Below are positions 46,601 through 60,200 of a stretch of 64,000 bases of DNA, piece by piece. Origin of the DNA: Ustulina deusta (Eukaryota; Ascomycota; Sordariomycetes; Xylariales; Xylariaceae). Location of the stretch: assembly GCA_023159155.1 (NCBI GenBank), contig JAJNNX010000013.1, positions 992,001 to 1,056,000 on the forward strand, written 5' to 3'. Position numbers and translations under genes: made by a program. Under the pieces are notes generated by a model. It had not been told where the DNA came from, made no database searches, and saw only the letters and a program-made list of their open reading frames with translations. How positions within the stretch are numbered: the stretch's first letter is position 1; each line of letters opens with the position of its first letter.

Positions 46601-49600
46601 ATTGGGAACCGCAAAATCACTACCTCAACTACGTCCGTTACGTGGCCAGTGGAGATGCGGACCTTGCAAAGCGTTACTGGGCTGCATACCTCGATGGCGT
46701 TGTCACTTGCAACTTTCCAAGGCTCTGCTATACAGGCGACAAATCTGATGCTGTAGTGGCGCATTCAAGTGTGTCGTTACAGCTACACGCTCCCGAAGCG
46801 GATGTACGACGGCTGTGCCGCGCCCACGAACTCACAGTCCCCAGTATATTTCAGCTAGCATGGGGAATGGTCTTGAGAACCTACCTGAATTCGGAGGATA
46901 TCCTCTTTGGTTTGCTGTCCTCGGGTAGGGATCTCCCAATAGCTGGTATACAAGACGCTGTAGGGCCAGTTGCCAATATGCTTGTCATGAGGAGCAAAAT
47001 ACGATCAGACATGGAAGCTGTCGAAGTAGCCAAAGGCTTGCAGGCCGACTATTTCGAACACCTTTCCTGGCAGACGCTCTCGCTTTCGCAGATACGACAT
47101 GAGGCTCGACAAGGGAACCAGACTGCGAGCTTTAACACTATTCTAAATATTCAAAAAGCGGGGGCGGTTGGGCACCGGTCGAAAGCTAAAACCGCCCAGG
47201 TAGAGTTCGTGAAGTCGGTAGATACCACGGAGGTGAGTGTTCAAACATGGTGTTAGGGATTACAGTGATTGAAACTAACATTGGCCTTTTTAGTATGGAC
47301 TTGCAATGACCGTCATGGATACCCAAAGCGAGTACGAGCTGTCTCTGGAGTACGAAACGGGCCTCGTCTCTCCCAGGGAGGCCGAAGCGATCGTTTCAGC
47401 GTTCGCGGCAGCCGTGGAGAGTATCGTGGCTAACCCTGAGTGTCTTGTCGGAGACGTCGATCTTGCTAGTGATAAAGACCGAGAGCAGATCCAGCGCTGG
47501 GATATACATAAGTTGCAGAACAAAAACGAATGTGTTCACCAGCTCTTTCAGACCATGGCACTCACCGTGCCGGAGAAGGAGGCCATCTACGCGTGGGATG
47601 GACGTTTAACTTATGGCGAATTGGAGACTTTTACTAACAAACTATCAAGGAGATTGCTCAGTCTCTCTGTTAAGCCTGAAGAGATCATCCCACTCTGTTT
47701 TGAGAAATCGATATGGGGGATTGTGGCAATGCTCGGTGTTGTGAAAGCAGGTGGTAAGTGCCAATTACGCTACCCATAATACGGTCACCAGACACCAGGA
47801 ATGCTTGGCTTTATACTAACAGCTTCAATGTAGCCACTTTTGTCCATATTGATCCCTCGAGTCCGATGTCCCGAAAGGAGAAAATTACGGAAATCACTAC
47901 CCCTCGATTGGCGTTAGCATCGGTCCTTAATCAGGGCGTCATGGAGTCATTAGTGCCACAGACACTTACCATTAGCCATGAAACGCTCACAGAGAACGAT
48001 GATGTGGCAAATCCAGTGGCATCTATTCTCCCGGATAGTCGCGTAAATCCGTCAAATGCGCTCTACGTTATCTTTACTTCTGGAAGCACAGGTGAACCGA
48101 AAGGTGTCGTTATCGAGCATCGGAATTTCTGCTCTGCCATGGCGGCAAATGCAAACTGGCTACAGATCCTTCCCTCCTCTCGCCTTCTCCAGTTCAGCAG
48201 TTTCGTGTTTGACGCATGTATGGAGGAAATACTCACAGCTCTAGTCGCTGGTGCCTGCGTGTGTGTGCCATCCGACGACGATCGGATGAGCCCGGACCGA
48301 CTCACCTCCTTCATTCAAGATGCTCGCGTCAATTGGGCTGCTTTGACGCCGTCATTTCTACAAACCCTTAACCCGGATGCCGTGGTTCCTCCTTTGAACT
48401 TCATCACGGTCCACGCCGAGGCAATGAATGCGTCACTGACCAAGCTCTGGAGTCCACGGGTTCATGTGCGTCCGAGCTACGGCCCAACCGAATGTACGGT
48501 CACAAGTACGGTAGGGGCAGCCTTTACCGAGTTCTCTGATCCTTCGAATATAGGTTGGCCTGTTGGCTGTCACGGACGAGTCACCGATCCACATAACCCT
48601 CAACGACTGGTTCCCATCGGTGCGGTTGGCGAGCTGGTACTGGAAGGGCCGATTCTCGCTCGCGGCTACTTGAATCAACCTGTTGAAACGGAAAAAGCTT
48701 TTGCCACGATCGAGGATTGGTTCGATCGGAAACCAAAGAAAATTTACCGGACCGGGGACTTGGTACGCTACGCCGAGGATGGATCTTTGCGCATTCTCGG
48801 ACGGCAAGATACGCAAATTAAAGTCCGCGGGCAACGAGTTGAGCTCGGAGAAATACAAAGCCAACTCAACTTGTGTCCCGAAATTCATCATGCCTTGGTG
48901 ATGCAGCCCAAGTCTGGACTTCTTGGGGGTTGCTTGGTTGTGGTGTTAAGTCTCACACGACTGCGTGAGACACCTCGGTCAACGGTCTCGCACGGCCGGA
49001 CGATTCGACTCGTGAGCGACCCGGAGACTCCGAGCACAGTCGATCACTCATCTATATTGGAACTTTTGAAACAAATTCGATCATTCGTTTCGGCCAGACT
49101 TCCATCCTACATGATTCCCCATACCTGGTGTGCGGTGGAAGAGATGCCAACCTTGACTTCGTTCAAGCTGGATAGAAAGCTTGTCAATAGTTGGTTAGAG
49201 ACAATGGACGAGCAAATGCTGCTACTTGCTCGGCAAATGATGAGCAGCTCAAGAAGCTCCGGCTCGGGTACGACTGATACCGAAGCTGAAAAGTTGGTGA
49301 GAGCTGCTTGGTCGCAAGTTTTGGCAATTCCTAGCGGTAAGTTCTCACGAATTCAATAACTTTCAGAGACTCACACGTTCCATCAATAGATATTATTGAC
49401 GTAGACGATCATTTCATTGCACTTGGTGGTGACTCGATCTCGGGTTAGTTTCGCTATATCCCCCCCCCCCACCCCTGAGCTACTTAATTGACGCTAACTA
49501 AGCCTCGAACTAGCAATGCACGTCTCCCGCTTTTTGAGTCTAGCAGGGGTACCCGTCAAGACACAGGACGTGCTTAAGAGCAACAGCATTCGAGAATTGG

Positions 49601-51188
49601 CGTTAGCATTTGGATCCCGGGAACCACGGGATCCTTCCGCGGAGGCACAGCCAAGGACTCGGCAAAGCGGATCTAGAAGCCTTCCACCCATCGAAGAAGT
49701 CTTGTCTGAGCACGGGTTCCACTTGGCCAGTACATCCAAAATCTTGTCTGTACATCACAGCACCCCTTTCCAATCGAGGACAACTTCAGCTCTCTACGCA
49801 CTACCCTGGCGACCGTATCTCTATAACTTGTTTGCGGAAATTGGAGGTTATGGGCTCTCCGATCAGAACCTCGACCCCCATCGACTTCTAAGTGCCTGGC
49901 GCTCAACAGTGGCACGACATGACATTCTGCGTACAGCTATACCTCTCACTAAGGATGGCAACGCGGCGTATCAAGTTATTCTAGACGAGTCCGCGGCAGC
50001 ATGTGGGACATTCGAAGTTGGTACGGAGAAAGAAGCCCTAGAAGCGAGTATCGAAAAGACCAAGCAAGTGAAAGCGAGCCTCTCCCCGACATCTCTAACG
50101 CCACCGCTATGGCTCAATCTCTATACCACCTCGACAAAACAAGTTTATATGCATTTGTTGATGGGCCATATGTTGATCGACCACGTCTCACTCTCACACG
50201 TCCTTCACGACTGGGATGTGTTTTATCGCGGCGATTCATCACTCCTTACGGGGGCGGCTCGTCTTCCCCGGTTTGCGAATTACGTCGACGATGTAGAGTC
50301 GCGCGATTCCTTAGCCAGCATCGACTTCTGGACTCGAAAGCTACACGGAGTAGAACCGACGATTCTAAGGCCCACATACAAATTAGCTGATGATGGTGCA
50401 AGACTCGCCATGGCGGCCGACGCGGCCATGTCTGCAATCAACTTCAAAATTGACATCGACGCTAAGATGGATCAATACTGCCGGAACACGCATGTGACGG
50501 TGTCCACCTTGCTGCAGTTTGCATGGGCAGTGCTGCTAGGTGCTTACACGGCACAGACGTCGGTCTGCTTCGGGCATCTTGCGTCGGATCGCGATATTGA
50601 TATTCAAGACGCCGACGAAATTGTTGGCCCGATGCTAACAGTTCTGGTTACGCACGTAGTTCTCGGAAGTCAGGATCGTGCGTCAGCGGCATCATCAGTC
50701 GAAGACGCCATCCGAAAGTTACAGGATGACAATACCGACAGCATGGCACACAAGGTCTTCGACCTCTCGGCAATCGAACGCCGGCTTGGACTCCGGTTAC
50801 CCGACAGTGCGCTCTTCAACACGCTCATTAACTACCGTAAAGTGAAGCGGTCCGGACCCCAACCGGTCATGAAACTCCGGTCAATCCTCAAGCAGGATCC
50901 GCACGAGGTGAGCATAGTCTACTACTACTAACCCTCAACTCATTACTTACATACATATTGCAGCAACAAATCATCCTCAGCTTCAACGAGGTCCAAGACG
51001 CGGCCTCCCTCGACGGAGCCCTTACTTTCTACGACTCGGTACATACGGCCCGGGATGTGCAGCAGATGGCGGACGCTTACGCGAAAATCTTGGCACTCGT
51101 GGTTGGTGGAGAATGCTGGGGGGTAGACGAGCTCGTGGATCGAGTAGCGAGCATCACACCCCATCAACGTGACGTTAATTGGGCGTAG
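40632..51188 (+). CDS. NRPS-1, T-C-A-T-E-C-A-T-C nonribosomal peptide synthetase, about 3295 aa
   Basis: Nine exons: 40632-40749, 40822-43372, 43533-44374, 44492-47232, 47294-47753, 47834-49336, 49390-49443, 49514-50907 and 50964-51188; phases agree throughout, though the acceptor at 43533 is weak. Order: orphan carrier domain (GGDSFKAI, residues ~1-85); C1 with SHMVSDG; A1 with FTSGSTGNPKG, YGPSE, YRTGDLV; T2 (SGGDSIS); E domain with HHLVVDMVSW and RTVGWFT; C2 with SHLLTDG; A2 with FTSGSTGEPKG, YGPTE, YRTGDLV; T3 (LGGDSIS); terminal C with GHMLIDH. It therefore activates two amino acids, epimerises the first, and releases by terminal-C chemistry, typical for fungal cyclic peptides. The first T must be loaded from elsewhere, probably by NRPS-2. 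No TE or R domain is fused. All core motifs look intact. Confidence 0.9.
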
Positions 51189-54100
51189 GGTTATACATAG
51201 TGATACCTCTGCTGTGCCGTGCTGTTACTTTGATTTGTGGTCCCACGTTGAATCCGTCAGAATTAGACTCGACGAATCAAGTTATTGGCAATTACATGGC
51301 AGTCAGACGGCCGCGCTAACTTGGCAATGTGCATACCGCATACCCGGTTCGCTTACATCCTATAATATCCGTTAAGTATGGAAAGTATCGCGATTCGCTC
51401 ACGTACACCATGTGTAGTCAGCTGGACAGCCCGCCAAGTCTTACTCACCCTTGTATTTATGCAGCGTCGTGGGCGGTGACCACACGATCAATATTGAACT
51501 ACATCCTAGATACATCATATTGATTCCTTCAACCCCTCAGGATCTTGAAGCTTACAGCCCCATTGTTGCCATATTTTAATCCAATAAAGCTAACAACTGT
51601 AATTCCATACTAGTTTATATGTTGAAATACCTCAACACCATTCCCCCAGCATCTTATATTGAATGCAGCTTTCAGGTTACCCCCAATCATGATTTTTTGA
51701 GCTATTGACACTAGCTTTGCACCGATTACGATGCATTTAAATGAATAACTCAAATGAGACAAAAACCAACGCTTATTTGTTGAGCGAATGCCAGAGTGGC
51801 AACAATCGCCACGTACAGTGCTGGCTCCCTGATCCTCTCAAGCCCAAAACAACAAGCGATGTTACCGGCCTCCAAAAGGTCTTTACGGATAGAACCTCAC
51901 GCGGGACAAAAGGCGTGCAGGGGATATTTTCCCGACCTAATGTAAATCCATTTGACTTAGAAGATGGACTTGAGCTTCTCCTAAGTCCAAAGAGCTCATA
52001 ATGGTCCTCTCACACCTCAACGACGTGATAGGAGAAGTCATGGATGTAAAGAGATGCTACCAGGTGAATTTGATGCCTCGATTTGATATTTAACCGCTAG
52101 CCGTCGGAACCGTTTAGTCCCCGAGGACACCCTGACGTGACGGGTTGTCAGGGGGAATAGTTGCTAACTTGCATTCCGACATCCACGTAATTAACCCTCT
52201 GACACGGGTCCCGGAGATAATGCAGTACGGCCAGACGGTGGTAACGCGCATTCCAAAGCAATTGGGTTTAACAAGAACTATTAGAGGCCGCTCCAACCTC
52301 TAGATTCCCGGACTAAAGCCAACCGCGCCGCCCTTTGCGTTGAATGGCTTGAGATCTGGCCAACGCCAGAAGCCCGGCTCGAACGTGGTCCTGGGGCTTC
52401 CAGACGAGGCTTGTTTGGGGGGTTTAATACGTAATATTGTCATCTGACGCGTAAGAGAGCGTGTCTATCCATGCGCATGCTCTTTCGCATGGGAGTCGGA
52501 TTATTCAGCTTCCTTCTATCAAGGATTCTTGTCCAACCAACTCACCCTATGTGAATAGGCTTAGAATTAAGGACGAGGTGACAGAAAGCCGGGAGGTCCG
52601 TCCGCTTTGCGTATTACCTACATGCTTACGAACGGCATTGGCACATAGATAGACATGCAAAGGTGAGCTTACTAATACTTCTAGTATAGAAAAGGCGGGC
52701 AACCGATACATATTTCTACTATATCCGATAATTGAGCTACCTACTAGTACAGTAGATAAGTGATGTTGTTGGACGGATGGAGCTTGACATGCAAACGTGA
52801 GGGGTAATTGGGCACTATCCTCGAGCTAGCCACCGTCACGCTAATAGCTTGGCAACTCGAGACTAGTCATATTAGGAAAGGATAAACAAAGAGATCCTGT
52901 GTAGGCTATATTTTTCACCCTCGCGGTTCACCAAGGGTATATGATATGATGAACACATTCAAGCCTATATGACCTTTCCTAAAACAACCTTCCGAGAATA
53001 CCGCCGACGCAGTTTTACGACGACGCACTTCCTGTGTCCTGTAGCATTTACTTGGCAATACACTTTGATTATAAGGTAGAGAGTCAGGTCAACATCTTAA
53101 GGCAGGTCCTGCAGAGTCCTCGGATAAACTCTCCACCAAATATGGTTATGGGGCCAACTAAAGTTGAAGGGGTTGCGGAGTGTGTTAGCTTTAACAGGGT
53201 TGCCTTGTTTATCACATACAGTTAGTAGGTATATCTGTACAAACGTAGTTAGCTAAGAAATTTATCCAGAAAAGGAGTTATATGTGAACAATTAGGTCGT
53301 CCTGCAGAGGACAATAGTATGTTAAACTAAGGTCGCGTTCGAGGAGGTCGGAGTTTAACACAGTCAACGCAACGAATAGCGGAAGCACCAGAGTGAATAA
53401 GGTAGAATTGATGCAGTCAATTGGGTAGAAGATAGTTTACATATGTTCACCATTGATAAGACATACATACAATTTATATGGGGGTTTAATAAGAAACCGG
53501 GGCAGGAAGCATCGTATGAAGTCATCTGCTAAGCTATTATTGTAGCGGTAGAGTTCATAAGATTTGAACCCATCCTTTATCATCTATTCGCTTAACACTT
53601 CCTACAGCTAGTCCACTAACAACAATAAGGACCGCCCCTAGTGCGGCTGCCGAGGAGGTTTAAGGCATATTCAGCCAACTGTTTGGTTAGTAATGTAGTG
53701 TAAGCTGTCGAAGAGCTATGTTTTGGCACATTCTTCCGCCATTGCGGGGAGCCGAAGCTTTGACCTCAAACTAAGAAGTAGCTAGGATTTTAACCGCAGG
53801 CGGGTAGGGATCGTGAAGGAATCATTAGTGCTACAAGAAAAAGTGGGATTTGTGCCCCTCTAAGTACTATCATGTCTGCTTGACACTCCCTACGGCTCTT
53901 GCAGCAGACACAGAGGAGCGCGGCAGTAGAAGTTTTAAGGAATGACGGCTTTAGTTGTCGGTGTGAGTTTCTCACCGATTCTGACACCATCCTTCTGCAT
54001 TTTGGCCTTGCCTTACCCTAGCTCACCATGATGTCAGCTTATTGAGCGAATGCTTTTGAATATATGAGATCAAAGCTCAGTAGAAGTCTGGGTCCAAATG

Positions 54101-54228
54101 AAGTTCTCCAGCCAACTACTTCCTTATTTACCATTGAGACCAGAACAGAGGGGGTTTATGAAATTTCCTAATTTTTCCTCCCTTTCTATAAACGCCGTGG
54201 CCACTAGCCACACTCCCTGACCTAGACA
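51189..54228. other. 3-kb gene-poor spacer inside the cluster
   Basis: No believable gene; frames are short and AT-rich. 53555-53915 holds a diverged repeat pair. The last 200 bases form the regulator promoter. The spacer may have held another biosynthetic gene that has decayed, but nothing recognisable remains. Confidence 0.4.
53560..53915. repeat. Diverged duplicate segments in the cluster spacer
   Basis: 53560-53640 and 53845-53915 share the order GATTTG...CC...ATCAT...GCTT[AG]ACACT[TC]CCTAC[AG]GCT, with transitions at most mismatches. They look like remnants of a repeated element with RIP-like change. A tRNA-like GGGTTCAAATC on the minus strand within the first segment does not fold into a complete tRNA by eye. 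Confidence 0.4.
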
Positions 54229-57150
54229 ATGTCAAAATCACCTTCAGCACCTGGCCACACAACGGATCCCAAGAAGCCGCCCAAGACGATCACAAGACGC
54301 CGTGGTGCATGCAAGGGCTGTAAACTTAAGAAGATTCGATGTGGGCATATACACGTATTTCACTTAAATTGTCATGCACAAAGAGTAAGGAGCGTTATTG
54401 TTAATTGGGCTAACAATATATATGTATATTATAGGCAATGGGGGAACTCCTTGCTCCGCATGCGACGTAAGGCATCCCCTACGTTGGTAGCTCTCCGTTA
54501 CCGTTACCGTTACCTCACAGCTGATCTGTTGCATTCAAAGCGGACCGGTTCAACATGTAAATACGAACCGAAAAAACCCTCCGACACGGGCGAACCTGAT
54601 CTACACGCACTAGGCAAGCCTCATGTTTCGAACCAGCTGGAGCACAACAGAGATCGTCCCCCGAGTTCTACGGAGAGCGAGGGCCTCGACAGTGCCAATG
54701 AGCCCCAAACTTTATCGATGGTGGGTTCTTCGCCCACCATGTTCTCCCTTGACACGAACATGGACTTTTTATTTTCGTCCGGGACCTTTGCATTCCCGAA
54801 TCCGTCCGAAGATCTGGGCATCGACCAGGCCGCTCCGCTGCTGAGTAACTACCATGTCGTCGGGGGCATATCGGGCACAGAGCATCCCGTAAACCACTCG
54901 GCAATTTCTTCGGCTATGCATCTAGATGAATTTGAAACGGGCGGAAGCACTGCCGCAGACAGTGCTGGCGCGCTGTCGTCACCGTGGCGCACGCTCGAGC
55001 GGCGAATGACCCAAGGAACTAACCATGTAAGTTATCGTTCTGTGATCCGCGATAGAATGAAGCTAGAGCAAGAATATTAAGAGGATACGGCCCCTGAAGG
55101 GATTGCCAGAGTATTGCCGAATGGACGCAGACATTGACTTTCGTTTCACTACGGCCTTCGGCCTGCCGGAGTTACCCAAGCCACGGAGAGACTCGCGCAA
55201 GCACCTTGAAATCTGCCGCATACTGCGCAGCTTAACGAAGTCTCAGTCACCTACTAGTAATCGCAAATATGGTAGTATTCAAAACGGATCTTCGCTTTCG
55301 AAGACCGCACAAGAAGAGACCATCGAGCGATGTGTCAAAGGTTCGTCGAACATTCCTCTTCTGGGTGCAACTATAACGCATGAGAGTCTGGGCCTTCTTT
55401 TTAGGCATTCTCGCTAAATATTGACTTCAGCTTGTTTCGAGAGCGACGCCGAGTGAGTGCACACACTTACACGCGGGAAAGCCGGCAGGCGTGCGCTTGC
55501 CCCAGGGTACTGCCATTGACCGTCTGTGATAGAATCCCTATGTTCCTGCGGAAGGCCAACGTGATCAAGAGAATTTCAGAGGTGCGCGAATCGCCACATC
55601 CTGATGTCTTATCGTCGCTTTTTAGCGACGCCATCGTCACGATGGGACTCGAAGCGTTGCGGGACCCCGTCGACGAAAGGCGAGTTCCCCCGATTGATGG
55701 CCCGGAGCGATTTGGTTCGCTCTTAAATACGTTGGGCGAATTGTATCCAGTACCAAGTAGCCTACTAAAGCTTCAAGTAAGTGAGATACATCTTACGTCG
55801 ACCCAAGAACGCCATGTGGCAGGAATTATACACAGAGTCGACTAACATATCCCGCCTTCTGCTCGCGTGCGATTTGTAGACTGCAGTTCTAGTTGTACGT
55901 ACTTCCTCGCCACTCGTGACATAGGCGACGTTCGATGTCGGACCGTTGAAAGTCTAATAAATTCGATGACCAGAGCATCATCGCTTCGAATATCAACGAT
56001 CCCCGGCTGCCCGAGGTGCTGTCCATAGGGGTCCATTGCGTCCGAGAACTACGATTCACTAATTCCAATAGCATACGGAAAACATTGACGCACGCAGACG
56101 ACCAGAGGTTCGCCAAACGTTCTGTCTGGGTCCTGTACTGTCTAGAGACCAGATTTTCCGTAACTCGTGGCATTCCTCCGGTGCGTAGTGTTTCTCGGCT
56201 ATCTCGCACACGCCTTTGAACAGACGGATTCTCCGATAATAGTAGCACTAACTTGTCGTCTCCAAGTTACTTCATTCCGACTTCATCGACCATCTTCCCA
56301 TGGCACCCGACCATCCGGAAAAACATGACGCGTTGGTCCTCCAGACCGCGGCGGCGGTACTGCTCGCCAGAAGTTTCAGCCGCGTGTACGTGCAGCCGAT
56401 GTCCGTGAAGACGACGACGGAGCTACAGGGCTGCACGTCGGAGTTGGCGCGATGGCGCTCTTGCCTTTCGGACCATGCGAAGCAACTTGTCGCGGGTCGA
56501 GGATTTGACGGTCTTCGTGGAGATGACGATGCTGGCGCGAAGCTGCGTCTATTCTGTTCATACCACGAGTGCGTTTACCTCTTGTTCGGGCCGTGGCTCC
56601 CACCCCTGTTAGAATCGATGCCGCCGCCGCAAGCTACTCCTGTCCGCGACGGCGATGCGCAGCTTAACCCGGAGTCAGGGGGCGCATCCACGACGGATCG
56701 CAGGCTCGCGGTGGCCGACACACTGGAAAGGTGTCTCGAGTCGGCTTACATGATTGTCTCTCACGCCAACGAAATCGTAGCCGTGGACAAGACATTGGCA
56801 AGGTAACTGCTACCATCTACCATTACCCATTACCATCCCACTTCCTCCGACACAAAAGCCAGAGAGGGATAGAGGATGACGTTCAGTCTCCCCTTTGCTT
56901 TCTTCGTCCATCTAACAGTAAGAGTTATTCTGACAACGCACGTCTCACCAGGCGCCTGCACGGCTTAATGATAATCTCCGTATGCGTAATCACTTACGGC
57001 GTCCAGTACGGAGACCCGGATACGAGGAAGGAGTCTATGGCATATCTGGGGATTTGCTGCGGAACGTTCGGCGGCATGTATTTAACCGACAGCTCACTGC
57101 CATTCGAGGACATATTAGATCTAGTCAGAATTATACGATCGGATGGCTGA
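54229..57150 (+). CDS. Zn2Cys6 fungal transcription factor, cluster regulator, with an apparent frame break
   Basis: Multi-exon gene: 54229-54340, 54435-54466, 54541-55026, 55100-55340, 55431-55452, 55533-55776, 55880-56180, 56267-56802 and 56952-57150. The first three exons join to a perfect binuclear cluster: CKGCKLKKIRC, then CSAC and CDRTGSTCKYEP. The middle region matches the fungal transcription-factor domain (AKRSVWVLYCLETRFSVTRGIPP, then HSDFIDHLPM). Exon 55880-56180 is 301 nt, so its entry and exit frames differ, and all three frames are used in turn with stops between them; an insertion, a missed micro-intron or sequencing error is needed. The rest is clean. It lies between NRPS-1 and NRPS-2 and ends 100 bp from NRPS-2. 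It presumably activates the cluster. Confidence 0.75.
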
Positions 57151-57249
57151 TCAATCAGGGAACGCGACCAACCCACTGCGGTGCTTGGATATAGTATATG
57201 TGAATGCGTAGATGAAACTAACTTAGCGACCCCTCTCCCCGCCCCTTTT

Positions 57250-60200
57250 TCAACTACTAAGCACAGGGAAGTTAAAATGCGGTTGGCTATCACTGTCAGA
57301 TATAAAAGGGTTCGCGGGAGGGACACGGACACCTCTCGGTGCTTTGGTTGCCCTCCCCTTCGCAGTAGCGGTAGGTTTGAGACAAATCTCGACCTGGTCA
57401 CCGAGAACGCGACTGCGACGGTATATATCTCTGAAAGTCAACTTGAGCCCGGCCTCCTTAGCCAAGTTCGCAAGTCTCATGGCGGCCAACGAATCGCCGC
57501 CTCGCTTGACGAAATCGTCGTCCAAGCTAAGCTCGTCGACATTGACTTTGAGAATCCGGGCCCACAGCCCCGCGACCCGTCGCTCCATATCCGTGACTGG
57601 CGGCCGGCCGACAGACTCCTTCTTCGTCGGCCTGCGCCAGGCCAGAAGTTCCTGCTTGTGCAGCGAGGCGATTATCCGCTGCAGCGCCCGGCGATCTCGT
57701 TTGCCCGACGTCGTGACGGGCAGGGCACGGAGCGGCAGGTATGCCGCGGGCAACATGTAGCGCGCCACCTTGCTCGCGAGTTGTTCCTCAGCGTTTCCGA
57801 GCAAGGCATGTAGTCTCGCCTGGACCACGGCGTCGATCGAGGACAGGTCAGCGGAAACCGCCAACTGCGGACCGAGGCAGACGAAGGCGACCAGCATTTT
57901 GTCCTCGTCGCCCCCTCCGCGAGGAACGCCAACCTCTACGGCCAGCTCGACCACCACGGCAGCCTTCAGATGCGTCTCGATATCGCCCAGCTCGATGCGC
58001 TGGCCTCGCAATTTAACCTGCATGTCCTTGCGGCCGAAATACAACAGCGATCCGTCGCCGCACCGCGCCACCAGGTCCCCCGTCTTGTACATGCGGCGCG
58101 TCGTCTCCTGTTCTTCGGCGCGAAACTCAGGCCACGCGCACCACGCGGGGTTCTCGATGAAGACCTGAGCCGTCCGCTCCTCGTCGCCGATATATCCCCT
58201 GCCGACGGCGTGGCTCTCCAGCACGAGCTCGCCGACAGCTCCCACAGGCAGCAACCTGTCGTGGTTCGACGGGTCGACGACCCAACTCTTGTTGCCCGTC
58301 GGCCGGCCAATATTCCGGGGATGCGACCCCGACGACAGCGGGCCCACGACGGCTGAAGTAGGACATACCTCGCTAGGTCCATAGCCGCCGAGGAGAAGGT
58401 TGACGCGCGGCGCCCATTTTGCAATGACGTCGGCCGTTAGGGCCTCGCCGCCGAGGACGAGGGTTTTGATGCCGCTCGCTGCCTCGAGGTTTAGGTGCGA
58501 GACCACCGACGGCGTAAAGTTGGCGTAATTGGCGCGCATGCGCGCCGCGGCGCCGCCGACGTCGTTCATCAGATCGTGGTCCGACGGCACGCAGAGACAC
58601 GACCCCGACAGCAACCCCAGCAGGATTTCCTTCAGCGACACGTCGAACGAGTACGATGTGGACTGGAGCACGCGGCTGTCGGGGCCGAGTCGGAACGCCG
58701 GGCCGAATGCGAGCGCATAGGCGCAGAACGCTCGGTGCTCGATTGCGCAGCCCTTGGGCTCGCCCGTGCTGCCCGATGTGAAGATCACGTAGGCGAGGTC
58801 GGAGGGGCTGGCGCTTGGGTTCGTCCAGTTTGCTGCTGCCGGCTGTGTCTCTTCGTCTACGAAGGACTGGTCCAAGATGACGGTTTGCAAGCCGATTTCA
58901 TCGTATTTCGCCGCGGGCGCGTCGGTGGTGAGGACGAATCGTGCCTTCGCCTTCGAAGCAATGGATCTGACCCGATCTAGGGGGATATTTTCGTCTAGCG
59001 GGATGAAGGCGGAGCCGGCCTTCATGACGGCCAGCATGGCCACTATAGCCCAGACTGAATGGGGGAACTGCAGGATCACCTTCTCCTCGGATTGGAATTT
59101 CAGTTTGGTGAAGAAAGCGTTCGCCACTTGGTTTGTCAGAGCTTCGAGCTCGGCGTAGGAGAGCGATCCATCGTGGGCGACGATAGCAGGAACGTCTGGA
59201 CGCAGTCGAGCTCGCTCCCGTACCATTTCGTGTATACAGCTCTCCTGCTTCGGTAGATCGCCTCCGTTCCACTTCTGCATCGTTTTTATATCGCCCCGAC
59301 TACATGACGGTATGTCCTTGATCCTGCAAGCAGGATTACTCAAGACGTACTCGAGGGACAGGACGAACATCTCGGTAATGCTCTCGGCCAGCCAACGCTC
59401 GACAGTGCGTCCCGTCCGCAGTTGAACTACCACCTCCGCCCCGGTATAGATGATTGTCAAAGTCACATCGTGCTAGCCAATCTCGTCAATGGAATGCTAT
59501 ATAATCATGCAAGAGTATGCCATGAACTCACCTCCTCAAATCCCCTTGCCTTGATCGGCTTTATACTCAAGGCCTGGTCCGGTTTATTTGACGCAATAGT
59601 GCAATCCTGCCAACACACGATTGAGTTGCAAAGTCGTTTGCCGTCGTACATTGGGGTCCACAATGTCGGCGCATCTACCTCACTGTCTTGGACTGTTTGC
59701 TCGTGTAGCCTTTTCACGAGATCCGTGACTTGGTCATCATCCACGATAGGCTTCGTACATAGAGAATCGTGTCGAGTAAACCGGCTGCTGTCGGTGTCAC
59801 CCGGTATGAGCTTATACATACAACAAGGCTGTTCTAAGTGAAGGTACTTCGCCAATACGACCAACCAGAGAGCTTGGAGCATATTCGTGGGCGTGACTCC
59901 ATCGTCCAAACACCGAAGAAGCAGAGCTTCGCCCAGTGAACTTGGCATCGTCACATTTGTATATTCTGCTCCCATCTTCTCTTCTTCGACCATGCCGAGG
60001 CCAATAATGGTGGGCTCTGCATTTTTCATGCGCCCCAACACGTGGCCTGGCGGATGTTTCTCTCCCTCTTCCTGGACAACGAGGGGAGCATCAGGCGGCG
60101 GTTCCGGAACAGCTAGTGCGTGATAAATCCGGGGAATATCTATTAGTATTCCGACCAAACAGTCATCATCAATGGCGATGCAGCTGTAGGAGAGTCTGAA

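Noticed and set aside
53545..53625. tRNA-like T-loop GGGTTCAAATC on the minus strand
   Set aside because: No acceptor stem or anticodon arm could be paired by eye; lies in a diverged repeat.
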